A DNA stretch of 64,000 nt from JAVBTR01 sp031556065 (GCA_031556065.1 JAVBTR010000084.1:1-64000); one strand, 5' to 3'; shown: positions 9,507-18,870, counted from the first letter of the stretch. Notes: generated from the letters alone by a model not told the origin. Numbers and translations are program-made.

Positions 9507-10934
9507 TTACAGTGCGTTGATGGCCTCGATCACGCTCATATACCAATTTTCAAACACATCATCTGTGGTGAATTGGGCCACCGCTTCCTGGTAAGGAATG
9601 CCGCTTTCAATCAGCGCCTGGACTGATTGGAGGCCCTTGTCGCATTCATCGGAAAGACAATCTGTTAAAAGGCTGCGAAGGGCATCGCCCTTATCGAAGG
9701 GCTTTGAGGTGTATAGCCCATAGGTGTTGGAAATGGTCAGGCCGATGTTAACGGTGTCCCTTGTTAAGGCGTTTACATGGAGGCCGCTTGCGTTAAGAAT
9801 GCTGGAGAGGGTAGCGGCGTTGGTGCCTTGAAGGGTAACGGGCAAATAACCTGTTTGCACGGAAAACAGCACATTGTGTTCTGGTTCCACGAACCATTTT
9901 AAAAACACCGTAGCGGCATATTCATGAACGTCATCGGATTTGGTAACCACCATTCCGGCTCCTTGCTGTACTGCCATGGGGGTGGTGCCTTCAAAATTGG
10001 GCAGGCTGTAAACAGCGCCTTCGATAGCCTGGGTGGAACCGTCTGGGTAGGTGACTTCTCGGGGAAAGTAGGTGGCTCCAGAGGTAGAACCTACAAACGC
10101 CGCGATATCGCCTGTCTTCGCATCATCGGAACGGAACCGGCCAATGGCGGCGAAGTGACCGCTTACATAGGGAACATAATAGCATTCCCACAGCTTTTTA
10201 AAGGTGTCATGATCCAGATCGTACTGGGCCTGTTCATCTAGAACAGTAAACAATTCATGGCCTAGCTGTTTGGTGCCTACCAAAAGGTAGTTGGCCATGG
10301 CGTCCCGGCCATAGAAGGCCTTGCCACCGCTCCATTCATAATAGGCCTTGGACACACTGCATAGCCCTTCCCAGGTTGAAAGATCATCGGTGTTGGCACC
10401 TGTTTCTTCCGCAAAAAGCGCCCATGCCGTATGGTTCACAAAAAGAGCCTCAGTGGATTTGGCGATAGGGAAGATGCTCACCGCCCCTTGGGCTGTAAGT
10501 TGGGCTTCATCGATGTAGGCGGATACAAACTGGGCAAGTTCCTCTTGGGTTAAATAATCCTTTAGGTCCGTCAGCTTGTTTTCTTTATACAATAAGTAAG
10601 CCGTATCCGCGTAAGAGGCGAACACATTTGGCAATTGAAGGGCCCCTGCTTTGCCGGAGATGGAATCCGTTACTTGGGCAATAAGCCCCGGAATGCTGCC
10701 CTGGCTTTGGGCATCGATAATGATGCCCATTTCAAAGCCGAGGCCCGAGTTGAATTCTTCCACCATCTGGTCGAACAAATCTTTTTGATTGCCGATGTAG
10801 TAATGCCATAAGCTGACGGTGACAGGCTTTTTCGGGTCCAAATTCACTTTTTTAACAGCCAGGGCACAGGAAACGGGCAGCAGGGCCAGGATCAGCAAAG
10901 TGGTGATTGCTGTACACAAAAAACGCTTCTTCAT
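9507..10934 (-). CDS. extracellular solute-binding protein, ABC family 1, without permease genes
   Basis: A 475-residue exported binding protein. The signal peptide has an imperfect lipobox (LLPVSCALA), so cleavage by signal peptidase I after ALA is as likely as lipidation. The mature N-terminus (VTVSLWHYYIGNQKDLFDQM) is typical of family 1 sugar or oligosaccharide binding proteins. No permease or ATPase lies nearby; instead the next gene is the membrane GGDEF/EAL protein 18 bases downstream. It may therefore present a ligand to that sensor rather than feed a transporter. That role is inference from gene order. It follows transketolase by 31 bases. Confidence 0.8.
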   Translation of the reverse strand: MKKRFLCTAITTLLILALLPVSCALAVKKVNLDPKKPVTVSLWHYYIGNQKDLFDQMVEEFNSGLGFEMGIIIDAQSQGSIPGLIAQVTDSISGKAGALQLPNVFASYADTAYLLYKENKLTDLKDYLTQEELAQFVSAYIDEAQLTAQGAVSIFPIAKSTEALFVNHTAWALFAEETGANTDDLSTWEGLCSVSKAYYEWSGGKAFYGRDAMANYLLVGTKQLGHELFTVLDEQAQYDLDHDTFKKLWECYYVPYVSGHFAAIGRFRSDDAKTGDIAAFVGSTSGATYFPREVTYPDGSTQAIEGAVYSLPNFEGTTPMAVQQGAGMVVTKSDDVHEYAATVFLKWFVEPEHNVLFSVQTGYLPVTLQGTNAATLSSILNASGLHVNALTRDTVNIGLTISNTYGLYTSKPFDKGDALRSLLTDCLSDECDKGLQSVQALIESGIPYQEAVAQFTTDDVFENWYMSVIEAINAL

Positions 10935-10965
10935 TGCCGCAACCTTCTTTCCGCATTGGATGCGA

Positions 10966-12945
10966 TTACTTTTGTATTACCTTTTTCACCGTGTTAGCCA
11001 CGTTTGAGGCGGTGAAGCCATATTCTTGGAAGAGCTTAGCAGCCGGGGCGGAAGCACCAAAATGATCCAGGCCGATAACAGCGCCGTCCAGGCCAGTGTA
11101 CTTATACCAAGGCATGGTGGAGCCTGCTTCCATGGCAACACGGGCACGAACAGCCATAGGCATGATCTCTTGCTTGTAGTCTTCTGTCTGGGCGTCGAAC
11201 AGATCCATGCAGGGAACAGAAATTACCCTGGCGTCAATACGGTCCCGTTTTAAGTATTCTTTGGCTTCCAGCATTTGCTCCACCTCGCTGCCAGAGGCCA
11301 TTAAAAGCACATCGGGCAATTGGTTTTCACAATCCGCGATAATGTAGGCCCCCTTGAAGGCTTTCTTGCCGCTGTTTTCATACAGGGGCAGATCCTGGCG
11401 GGTTAAAACGATACAGGTGGGAAGGCCGTAGGTTAAGGCGCTGAGCCATGCCACAGTGGTTTCTTTGCCATCTGCGGGGCGGAATACATTCAAATCCGGG
11501 ATAGCGCGAAGGCCGGCCAGGTGCTCAATGGGCTGGTGGGTGGGGCCGTCTTCCCCAACGCCGATGGAGTCGTGGGTCAGCACATAGGTCACGGGGAGTT
11601 TCATAATAGCGCTCATGCGGATAGCATTTTTCATATAATCGGAGAACACGAAGAAGGTGCCGCAGAATACGCGAAGGCCACCGTGAATGGCCATGCCATT
11701 GCAAATGGCTGCCATGGCATGTTCCCGAACACCAAAGTGCAGGTTGCGGCCAAGGCGATTTTCGGCAGAATAATCCCCGCCGCCGTTGATGTTGGTTTTA
11801 TTTGAGGGAGCCAGGTCTGCGCTGCCGCCAACCAGGTTAGGTACCTTGGCTGCCAAACGCTGGATCATTTCAAAGGAGGTGTTGCGGGTGGCCATTTTCC
11901 CCTTGTATTCATAAAGGGTTTCATCGTTTAAAATGGCTTCGGGTAGCTCTTTGGCAAACCACATCTGCCAATCCGCGTACAGCTCGGGGAACTGCGCCTG
12001 GTATTTTTCAAACAGGGCATTCCATTCTTGCTCCTTGCTTTCGCCCTTTTTCACGATATCGGCCAGGTGGGCATACACATCGGGGGCAACGTAGAAATCT
12101 TCTTCCGGCAGGCCCAGATTTTGCTTGGTAGCCTTAATATTATCAGCCCCTAAGGGTTCGCCGTGGGCGCTGGCCTTGCCCGCCTTGGCAGGGCAGCCGA
12201 AGCCGATAACAGTGGGCACGATGATCAAAGAGGGCCGCTTGTCTTCCTTGGCAGCCTTGATAGCAGCAGCGATGGCATGATGGTCGTTGCCATCCTGTAC
12301 TTTTTGTACATGCCAGCCATAGGCGTTAAACCGGGCGCCCACGTCTTCCTTCATGGCGATATCCGTATTGCCTTCAATGGAAATCTCGTTGTCGTCGTAG
12401 AATAAAACCAGCTTACCAAGCTCCAGGGTGCCTGCCAGGGAAGCGGCTTCAGAGGAAATGCCTTCCATCATGCAGCCGTCGCCGCAAATGGCGTAGGTGT
12501 AGTGGTCCACTACAGGGAAGCCAGGCTTATTGAACTTGGCGGCCAGCATGGTTTCCGCGATAGCGAAGCCCACCGCGTTAGCAACGCCCTGGCCCAAGGG
12601 GCCGGTGGTGGTTTCAACGCCCTTGGTGTGCTTGTATTCAGGATGGCCGGGGGTTTTGGAACCCCATTGACGGAAGGATTTTAAATCGTCGATGGTCAGG
12701 CCGTAATCGAACAGATGCAAAAGGGTGTAAACCAGAGCGCTGGCGTGGCCGCTGGAAAGTACAAAACGGTCCCGGTTGGACCAGGAGGGATTGTGGGGGT
12801 TATGGTTCATTTGATCGGCAAACAGGGCATAAGACATGGGCGCCATACCCATAGGCGCGCCAGGGTGGCCGCTGTTGGCTTTTTGGACTGTATCGGCTGC
12901 TAAAACCCGGATGGTATCAATGGTTTTTTGTTCAATGGCGTTCAT
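10966..12945 (-). CDS. tkt: transketolase
   Basis: Transfers two-carbon ketol units in the non-oxidative pentose phosphate pathway using thiamine diphosphate. The full-length protein has about 659 residues and shows the family N-terminus (ANSGHPGAPMGMAP), SSGHASALVY, the cofactor motif GDGCMMEG near residue 156, and the pyrimidine-domain signature GVREHAM. An in-frame ATG at 12963 would add six residues, but AAGGAGG lies inside that extension, 8 bases before the ATG at 12945, so I chose 12945. The gene lies between the phosphohexomutase (30 bases upstream) and the solute-binding protein. Confidence 0.95.
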   Translation of the reverse strand: MNAIEQKTIDTIRVLAADTVQKANSGHPGAPMGMAPMSYALFADQMNHNPHNPSWSNRDRFVLSSGHASALVYTLLHLFDYGLTIDDLKSFRQWGSKTPGHPEYKHTKGVETTTGPLGQGVANAVGFAIAETMLAAKFNKPGFPVVDHYTYAICGDGCMMEGISSEAASLAGTLELGKLVLFYDDNEISIEGNTDIAMKEDVGARFNAYGWHVQKVQDGNDHHAIAAAIKAAKEDKRPSLIIVPTVIGFGCPAKAGKASAHGEPLGADNIKATKQNLGLPEEDFYVAPDVYAHLADIVKKGESKEQEWNALFEKYQAQFPELYADWQMWFAKELPEAILNDETLYEYKGKMATRNTSFEMIQRLAAKVPNLVGGSADLAPSNKTNINGGGDYSAENRLGRNLHFGVREHAMAAICNGMAIHGGLRVFCGTFFVFSDYMKNAIRMSAIMKLPVTYVLTHDSIGVGEDGPTHQPIEHLAGLRAIPDLNVFRPADGKETTVAWLSALTYGLPTCIVLTRQDLPLYENSGKKAFKGAYIIADCENQLPDVLLMASGSEVEQMLEAKEYLKRDRIDARVISVPCMDLFDAQTEDYKQEIMPMAVRARVAMEAGSTMPWYKYTGLDGAVIGLDHFGASAPAAKLFQEYGFTASNVANTVKKVIQK

Positions 12946-12975
12946 AGGAAAATCCTCCTTCATTTGTCTAAGATA

Positions 12976-14490
12976 TTAAAGCTTGATCTGGCTCTCAAGG
13001 GAGCTTAAATCAATACCTTTGACTTCTTTAATCACGTTGTAAAGAGCGGTGAGCATGGTTCTGATCCCGCCAGATACATCGCTTTCCACGTTCAGGGGTA
13101 AAACAGGGTCGTGCACCGACAGGCGCAGAAGGAACCAGCCGTTTTCAAAGCCGTCATCCAGATCGAAATTGATCCGGACCCCTTCCCGGTTATCAGGGGC
13201 AATATGCCAGGACTCTTTGGCCGTGGCAAAATCCAGCACCTGGGCAATGGCGTTGCGGCCCGTCTCCTGAAAATCTTCATCGGAAATATTCAAGCGCAGC
13301 TCCGCGCTTTCAACGGGTTCCCGTAAATCCGCGATCAAAGAGCCCAAGGTTTTGCCATTTTGCTTAAGCAGCATGGCTTCCACGATAAGCACTGTAACCA
13401 GGTACATGCCATCGTCCAAAAAGTGGTTTTCACGCAGGGCCGCGTGGCCGCTGGTTTCAATGGCCAGGGGACAATCGATGCCCTGCTGGTTAAGCAAAAT
13501 GGCCTCGTCGATCACGTTTCGGTAGCCTCTTTTATAGCGGTAATGGGAGCCGCCCCATTCACCGATAAACTTAGAAAGGCCAGAGGAGGTAACGGAATCG
13601 GTCACGATGGTCAGACCTTGCTTTTCGTTTAAAAGAATGGCGGAAATCAAGGCGATTAAGCGGTTGCGGTTAATTTCCCGCCCGGATTGATCCACAATGG
13701 CGGCCCGGTCACAGTCCGCGTCGAAAATCACGCCCAGGTCCGCGCCATTGTCCAAAACCGCTTTTCGCAGGGAGGCCATGGCTTCTGGGTTTTCAGGGTT
13801 TGGAATATGGTTGGGGAAATGGCCGTCGGGTTCTAAAAACTGGCTGCCTTCGATCCAGGCCCCTAAGGATTCCAGAACCTCAGCGTAGAAGCCGCCGGCG
13901 CCATTACCCGCATCCACCACCACATGCAGGCCTAAAAGGGGCATCTGCACATCGGTATCCAACCCGGTGCGGATACGTTGGATCAGCAGCTCTTTATAAG
14001 TAGGAAGGAAAGGCTTTTCCACAATGCTGCCTGCATAGGAAAGGCTGTCAGGGGAGGGCATGGTCTGGGCGATCTCGATAATCTTTGTAATCTGTTCGCT
14101 TTCAAGGCCACCGTTCTTCATAAAGAATTTCATGCCGTTTTTATCGCTGGGGTGATGGCTGGCGGTAAGCATAATGGCTCCGTCCGGCTCAAAGCCCGGA
14201 GTGAGAATGCTCATGTACATGGCGGGGGTGGTACACAGGCCAAAGGAAAGCACCGTGGCCCCAACCCGGCAAATGCCATCGGCAGCGGCAGCCATGAGCG
14301 CTGGACCAGAAATGCGCGAATCCCGGCCAATGGCGATGACCACTTCATCTATTCTTTTGTTGGTATCCTCCGCCACCATTTGGGCAAAAGCAATAGCGAA
14401 AAGCTTTACTGTGTCCGGGGTTAAGGTGGGTTTTTCGCCTATGGCCACACCCCGTATATCGGAACCGGATTTTAAAGGTTTAAGATTCAT
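12976..14490 (-). CDS. phosphoglucomutase/phosphomannomutase family protein
   Basis: Interconverts hexose 1- and 6-phosphates through a phosphoserine. The active-site loop TASHHPSDKNGMKFF lies near residue 113, the metal loop DADCDR near 261, and the sugar-binding loop ETSGHAALR near 337, as expected for the four-domain alpha-D-phosphohexomutase family. Length 504. Sequence alone does not separate glucose, mannose or glucosamine substrates. AGGAGG precedes the start. It is 9 bases from the DUF2461 gene upstream and 30 from tkt downstream, so the three are probably one transcript feeding central sugar phosphates. Confidence 0.9.
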   Translation of the reverse strand: MNLKPLKSGSDIRGVAIGEKPTLTPDTVKLFAIAFAQMVAEDTNKRIDEVVIAIGRDSRISGPALMAAAADGICRVGATVLSFGLCTTPAMYMSILTPGFEPDGAIMLTASHHPSDKNGMKFFMKNGGLESEQITKIIEIAQTMPSPDSLSYAGSIVEKPFLPTYKELLIQRIRTGLDTDVQMPLLGLHVVVDAGNGAGGFYAEVLESLGAWIEGSQFLEPDGHFPNHIPNPENPEAMASLRKAVLDNGADLGVIFDADCDRAAIVDQSGREINRNRLIALISAILLNEKQGLTIVTDSVTSSGLSKFIGEWGGSHYRYKRGYRNVIDEAILLNQQGIDCPLAIETSGHAALRENHFLDDGMYLVTVLIVEAMLLKQNGKTLGSLIADLREPVESAELRLNISDEDFQETGRNAIAQVLDFATAKESWHIAPDNREGVRINFDLDDGFENGWFLLRLSVHDPVLPLNVESDVSGGIRTMLTALYNVIKEVKGIDLSSLESQIKL

Positions 14491-14499
14491 AATATCCTC

Positions 14500-15186
14500 C
14501 TAAGCTTCGTCGGGCGCTATGATACAGCTGCGCAGGGTTTCATACATGGGCTTAAGCAGGGTGAAATCGCGGGAAACGCGCTCAGGTAAGCTGGGGGAAA
14601 AGGCGTCTTCCAGAGTCAGGTTTTGCTTTGCGATATACAACTGCTTTTTCACGTACCATGGGCTTAGTGAGGGAGGGATGCTCTCGGGAATCACCATACG
14701 TTTAAAATCGCTCCCCGAAAGCTGAAAATCGTTTTGATCGAGCTTGAGCTGATTAACTGTTTTTTGGAAGTCCCTGGGTTTGGCAGCCATCTGGCGGCGG
14801 AGCATGTCCATTGCAGGGCGGTTTTCACCCCAAAAACCCAGGCCCCATTCAACCCTTTCGGGGGATAGTTCAAACCAGTACATCACGCTTGAATCCTTGG
14901 GTTCGCCCCCACGACGGAACAAAAGCCAAAGGTGGTCCCGGTAGGGGGATTTGTCTTTGGAAAACCTTGTGTCCCGGTGAATGCGGGCCAAGCATTTGTT
15001 AGGCCGCACCTCCATCATAGGGTCGATAGCCTGCATGGCGGGGGCCATGGCCTCTATAAACGCAAAAAAAGGCGTTTGGACATCTTTAATGAACACGTCT
15101 TTTGTCTGCGTATAGTAGCTGGTGTAATTATTGAAGCGCAAATTGAGGAAATAAGTGATGGTTTCTTCGGGAAAGCCGGTAAACAT
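14500..15186 (-). CDS. DUF2461 (TIGR02453) family protein
   Basis: A 228-residue cytosolic protein with the DUF2461 pattern: an N-terminal MFTGFPEETITYFLNLRFNN, then RIHRDTRFSKDKSPYRDH, then YWFELSPERVEWGLGFW. The family has no established function. It is the first gene of the run DUF2461-phosphohexomutase-tkt and has its own SigmaA promoter. The start follows GAAGGAGG. Confidence 0.85.
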   Translation of the reverse strand: MFTGFPEETITYFLNLRFNNYTSYYTQTKDVFIKDVQTPFFAFIEAMAPAMQAIDPMMEVRPNKCLARIHRDTRFSKDKSPYRDHLWLLFRRGGEPKDSSVMYWFELSPERVEWGLGFWGENRPAMDMLRRQMAAKPRDFQKTVNQLKLDQNDFQLSGSDFKRMVIPESIPPSLSPWYVKKQLYIAKQNLTLEDAFSPSLPERVSRDFTLLKPMYETLRSCIIAPDEA

Positions 15187-15215
15187 AGTCGACCTCCTTC
15201 GTGATATCGCCCTAT

Positions 15216-15244
15216 ATTATACCTCTTTTTAACGTAACCTTCAA
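15216..15244 (-). promoter_or_regulatory. SigmaA promoter of the DUF2461-phosphohexomutase-tkt run
   Basis: On the minus strand TTGAAG (15239-15244) and TATAAT (15216-15221) are 17 bases apart, about 30 bases upstream of the DUF2461 start. Confidence 0.7.
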
Positions 15245-15262
15245 CCGAATATCCATAAATAA

Positions 15263-15291
15263 TTGAAATTTGTTCCTAATTGTTTTAAACT
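15263..15291 (+). promoter_or_regulatory. SigmaA promoter of tcdA
   Basis: TTGAAA (15263-15268) and TAAACT (15286-15291) are 17 bases apart and 25 bases upstream of the tcdA start. It is divergent from the DUF2461 promoter. Confidence 0.6.
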
Positions 15292-15315
15292 GAGCTGGAA
15301 GGGCAGGGAAAGAGT

Positions 15316-16029
15316 ATGACAAAAAGGTTCGTTAGAACAGAAAAACTCATTGGTGCCACGGGCCTTGAGAAACTTCAAAATTCCCATGTGGCGGTGTTCG
15401 GCCTTGGGGGCGTAGGCGGCCACGCAGCAGAGGCCCTGGCCAGGGCTGGAATCGGGCAATTGACCTTGGTGGATAACGATACAGTGGCGCCCTCCAACCT
15501 AAATCGCCAGTTAGTGGCCACCATGGCTTCCCTTGGGGAAAAAAAGGTAAGAGCCATGACGGACAGGATCGCTTCTATCGATCCGGGTATTGTTTTGCAC
15601 GGACTGGAATGGTTTGTGCTGCCTAATACCGTAAGGGAAATCGACTTTACCGACTTTGATTATATAATAGATGCCATTGATACGGTTTCGGGCAAGCTGG
15701 CACTGGCCGCTATGGCAAAGGAAATGAGCATCCCCATTATCAGCGCCATGGGAGCAGGAAATAAACTGGACCCTTGCGCCTTTACGGTAACCGATATGGA
15801 AAAGACTGCTGTTTGCCCCCTGGCTAGGATCATGCGAAAAGAGCTTAAGAAAAAATGCGGGATCACACACATGAAGGTGGTCTATTCAACAGAAACCGCG
15901 CTCAAACCCACACAGGGGAATGAGCGCGGACCAGGCAGTATTTCTTTTGTACCAGGGGTGGCGGGAATGATCGCCGCCGGAGAAGCGATCAAGGATATTA
16001 TCAACGGCTCCGGGGTGATACCTTACTAA
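15316..16029 (+). CDS. tcdA: tRNA threonylcarbamoyladenosine dehydratase
   Basis: An E1-like enzyme of the ThiF/MoeB/HesA superfamily that cyclises t6A37 to ct6A in tRNAs decoding ANN codons, using ATP. The nucleotide-binding motif VFGLGGVGGHAAEALARAG lies near residue 30, followed by the ATP-site segment DNDTVAPSNLNRQ, and DAIDTVSGK near residue 120. Length 237, close to the family norm. AGGGAAAG precedes the ATG. Its last four bases overlap the end of the convergent aldo/keto reductase gene. Confidence 0.9.
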   Translation: MTKRFVRTEKLIGATGLEKLQNSHVAVFGLGGVGGHAAEALARAGIGQLTLVDNDTVAPSNLNRQLVATMASLGEKKVRAMTDRIASIDPGIVLHGLEWFVLPNTVREIDFTDFDYIIDAIDTVSGKLALAAMAKEMSIPIISAMGAGNKLDPCAFTVTDMEKTAVCPLARIMRKELKKKCGITHMKVVYSTETALKPTQGNERGPGSISFVPGVAGMIAAGEAIKDIINGSGVIPY

Positions 16030-16946
16030 GGCAGTGCATGGCCTGCGGCCATATACAGCTTGTACCACTGTTCCCGGGTCAGATGAATATCGGCGGCCTT
16101 GACAATATCGGTTAAGCGGCCCAGATTGGTGGTGCCCACAATGGCCTGCATGGAAACTGGGTGGCGAAGGAGCCAGGCGATGGCGATGGCGGAAGGGGCC
16201 ACACCGTATTCTTTGGCCAGCTGGTTTAGCTCAAGGTTTAGCTCAGGGAACTTTTCATTGCCCACGAACACCCCTTCAAAGAAGCCGAACTGCATGGGGG
16301 ACCAGGCCTGGATGGTCATCCGGTTGAGTCTGGCGTAATCCAAAGCGTAGCCATCCCTGTCGATGGCGCCATCGGAATGGTTGTTCATGTTCACGCCGGA
16401 ATCGATTAACCCTGCGTGCATCAGGCTTAACTGCAATTGGTTAATCATAAGGGGGTGCTTTACGCAGGTGCGGAGCAGGTCGATCTGGTAAGGGGTATGG
16501 TTGCTAACGCCGAAATAATGCACCTTTCCCGAGCGGAAAAGGATGTCGAAGGCTTCGGCCACTTCTTCCGGCTCCATTAATGCGTCCGGCCGGTGCAAAA
16601 GCAAAATATCCATGCTTTGCAGCCCCAGGCGATTCAGGCTTTTATCCACGGATTCTAAAATGTGCTCTTTTGAAAAATCGTACATTTTGCCGGGAACGAT
16701 GCCGCATTTGTCCTGAATCACCATTTGCTTGCGCCAATCCGGGTGTAGCCTTAACACTTCCCCGAAAATACTTTCGCTTTGGCCGCCAGCGTAAATATCC
16801 GCGTGATCGAAATGGTTAATACCAAGGTTCAGGGCGCCTTCGATCAGCTCTTCCGCTTGTGGAACCGACATGGAGCCGATGCGCATCAGCCCCAATGCAA
16901 TAGGAGATACCACCAGGTTGGATTGAGGAAGCGCGATGTGATTCAT
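16026..16946 (-). CDS. aldo/keto reductase, YdhF-like
   Basis: A cytosolic NADPH-dependent TIM-barrel reductase of 306 residues. The catalytic tetrad is visible as Asp and Tyr in DHADIYAGGQSE (near residue 50), Lys in IQDKCGI, and His in LLHRPD. The N-terminus (LVVSPIALGLMRIG) and the ending resemble YdhF-type reductases. The physiological substrate is unknown. It is monocistronic, read from its own promoter, and converges on tcdA with a 4-base overlap. Confidence 0.88.
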   Translation of the reverse strand: MNHIALPQSNLVVSPIALGLMRIGSMSVPQAEELIEGALNLGINHFDHADIYAGGQSESIFGEVLRLHPDWRKQMVIQDKCGIVPGKMYDFSKEHILESVDKSLNRLGLQSMDILLLHRPDALMEPEEVAEAFDILFRSGKVHYFGVSNHTPYQIDLLRTCVKHPLMINQLQLSLMHAGLIDSGVNMNNHSDGAIDRDGYALDYARLNRMTIQAWSPMQFGFFEGVFVGNEKFPELNLELNQLAKEYGVAPSAIAIAWLLRHPVSMQAIVGTTNLGRLTDIVKAADIHLTREQWYKLYMAAGHALP

Positions 16947-16982
16947 ATGTTTAACCGCTCCTTAAAGAATGATCTCTACTAC

Positions 16983-17011
16983 ATTATACCATTTGACAGG
17001 GAGCTTAGCAA
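16983..17011 (-). promoter_or_regulatory. SigmaA promoter of the aldo/keto reductase
   Basis: On the minus strand TTGCTA (17006-17011) and TATAAT (16983-16988) are 17 bases apart, with a TG extension before the -10 box. Confidence 0.7.
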
Positions 17012-17034
17012 ATAAAAACCCCATGAATTAAGCA

Positions 17035-17063
17035 TTGAGTGAAGGAAAAAAATGTGATATAAT
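17035..17063 (+). promoter_or_regulatory. SigmaA promoter of the yicC-remA-gmk-rpoZ-coaBC operon
   Basis: TTGAGT (17035-17040) and TATAAT (17058-17063) are 17 bases apart, with TGA making an extended -10. It is 30 bases upstream of the GTG start of yicC and divergent from the reductase promoter. Confidence 0.75.
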
Positions 17064-17092
17064 ATTTTTTCAACAAACGGAGGTGGCGTTCA

Positions 17093-17965
17093 GTGCAAAG
17101 CATGACAGGCTACGGCCGAAGGCAGCTCAATGAAAACGGGCGGGAAATCACGGTTGAAGTCAAGAGCGTGAATCATCGCTTTTTAGACATTGGGTTCAGA
17201 CTTCCAAGAAACTTAAGCTTTCTTGAAGAGCCTATACGCAAGGCCCTTACAACAATCTTGTGCCGGGGCCATGTGGATGTGTTTGTCCTATATAGAAACC
17301 TAAGAGAAGACGCCAAGGAAGCGGTGGTGGACCAGGCATTAATCAAAGCCTATCAATCGGCGCTGGATCAGGCGGCCATGGCCGCGGGTCTTGAAAACAA
17401 TTTTACCTTTAAAGATTACACCGCTTTAAACGATGTGGTAACGGTCATCGAAAAAGAAGAAGACAGGGACGCGGTAACGGAGCTTTGCCTAAAGACGCTG
17501 GACCTGGCCCTTTCAGATTTGATCGAGATGCGCCACCGGGAAGGACACGCGCTGTTTGAAGATTTAAGCCGCTATTTGGATAGCTTAAAGGAGCTAAAAA
17601 CCTTTATTATGGAAGCCGCTCCGGAGGTACCCCGGGCCTACCGCGCCAAGCTGGAGCAAAGACTCATGGAGGCGGAAATCACCCAGGTGGATCCTCAGCG
17701 CCTGGCGCAGGAAGTGGCACTGTTCGCAGATAAATGCGCCGTCGATGAAGAATTAAGCCGGCTGGATTCCCATTTTAAGCAGATGGCCGATGCCATGGCA
17801 CAGAATGGAGAAGTAGGCCGGAAATTGGATTTTCTGGTGCAGGAGTTAAACAGGGAAGTGAATACCATCGGTTCCAAAGCCGCGGACAGTGAGATTACAA
17901 GCCATGTGATCGCTGCCAAGGCCCAGATCGAAAAGATGAGAGAGCAGGTGCAGAATGTTGAATAA
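17093..17965 (+). CDS. yicC: YicC family endoribonuclease
   Basis: A 290-residue cytosolic protein with the diagnostic N-terminus SMTGYGR and C-terminal DFLVQELNREVNTIGSKA. YicC proteins are reported to be RNases, probably acting on structured or small RNAs. The start is GTG: GGAGGT at 17079-17084 sits 8 bases upstream, and starting at the later ATG would lose family-conserved residues. It is the first gene of the operon with remA, gmk, rpoZ and coaBC, an order common in Clostridia. The stop overlaps the remA start by 11 bases. Confidence 0.92.
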   Translation: MQSMTGYGRRQLNENGREITVEVKSVNHRFLDIGFRLPRNLSFLEEPIRKALTTILCRGHVDVFVLYRNLREDAKEAVVDQALIKAYQSALDQAAMAAGLENNFTFKDYTALNDVVTVIEKEEDRDAVTELCLKTLDLALSDLIEMRHREGHALFEDLSRYLDSLKELKTFIMEAAPEVPRAYRAKLEQRLMEAEITQVDPQRLAQEVALFADKCAVDEELSRLDSHFKQMADAMAQNGEVGRKLDFLVQELNREVNTIGSKAADSEITSHVIAAKAQIEKMREQVQNVE

Positions 17966-18257
17966 TCCAGCTACTGCGAAACTGATCAACATCGGCTTTG
18001 GAAACATGGTGGCAGTAAACAGGCTGACGGCCATCATCAGTGCCGATTCGGCGCCCATTAAACGCATGGTACAGGAGGCAAGGGAGCGCGGCACCCTGAT
18101 CGACGGGACCTGTGGTCGCCGCACAAGGGCGGTGTTGGTGCTGGACAGCGGCCAGGTGGCCCTATCGGCCTTGCAGCCGGAAACCATCGCCGCAAGGCTT
18201 AATGGCAAGGATATTAAAAACACCAACGATGAAGCGGAGGAATTGAAAGGTGAGTAA
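17955..18257 (+). CDS. remA: RemA/DUF370 DNA-binding regulator
   Basis: A small regulator that in Bacillus activates matrix genes by oligomeric DNA binding. The conserved core LINIGFGNMVAVNRLTAII, SAPIKRMVQEARERGTLID and RRTRAVLVLDSGQVALSA is all present. At 100 residues it is a little longer than the usual 80-90, owing to a charged C-terminal tail (KDIKNTNDEAEELKGE). It overlaps yicC by 11 bases and the gmk start by 8, so translation is probably coupled. Its targets in this organism are unknown. Confidence 0.9.
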   Translation: MLNNPATAKLINIGFGNMVAVNRLTAIISADSAPIKRMVQEARERGTLIDGTCGRRTRAVLVLDSGQVALSALQPETIAARLNGKDIKNTNDEAEELKGE

Positions 18258-18855
18258 TCAACACAAGGGCATGCTGCTGGTGGTCTCGGGCCCCTCAGGC
18301 GCCGGAAAAGGAACCCTTTGCGATAAGCTTTTAAAGGACGACCCCACTTTTCATTTTTCTGTAAGCGTTACCACCCGGGCTCCCCGGTTCAACGAAACGG
18401 AAGGAAGCTCATACTACTTTATTTCTGAAGAAAAGTATGATACACTTCTTTCGCAAGACGCGTTCATCGAACATGCCACGGTTCACGGCCACCGCTATGG
18501 CACGCTGAAAAGCGAGGTATACAAAGCCATCGAAGCAGGGCAGAATGTGATCTTGGATATTGATTCCCAAGGGGCCCAAAATGTGATGCTGAAGGAAAAG
18601 GATTGCGTTTCTGTGTTTATTTTGCCGCCCAGCTACAAAATTCTGGCCCAGCGATTGCACACAAGGAACACCGACGATCCCAATGAGATTGCAAGACGGC
18701 TGAACAATGCCCGTGGGGAGATCGAAAAGCTGGATCGCTACCGTTACGCCATTGTGAATGACACGGTGGAAGAAGCTTACCAAGCCCTTAAAACCATTGT
18801 GGAAGCTGAAAAGCAAAACACCAAGCGCTATTTCCCCGTGGTAACGGAAGAATAA
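18250..18855 (+). CDS. gmk: guanylate kinase
   Basis: Phosphorylates GMP to GDP. P-loop SGPSGAGKGTLCDKL near residue 15, then VSVTTRAPRFNETEG, then YYFISEEKYD, the GMP-binding region. Length 201, typical. The start is GTG overlapping the remA stop (GTGAGTAA), with an AAAGG-type ribosome site inside remA. Fourth-gene neighbours rpoZ and coaBC follow with short spacing. Confidence 0.95.
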   Translation: MSNQHKGMLLVVSGPSGAGKGTLCDKLLKDDPTFHFSVSVTTRAPRFNETEGSSYYFISEEKYDTLLSQDAFIEHATVHGHRYGTLKSEVYKAIEAGQNVILDIDSQGAQNVMLKEKDCVSVFILPPSYKILAQRLHTRNTDDPNEIARRLNNARGEIEKLDRYRYAIVNDTVEEAYQALKTIVEAEKQNTKRYFPVVTEE

Positions 18856-18870
18856 AGGAGGAACTTACTT

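Noticed and set aside
13978..14424. 148-residue plus-strand frame within the phosphohexomutase gene
   Set aside because: Shadow of the mutase; no domain and no initiation signal.
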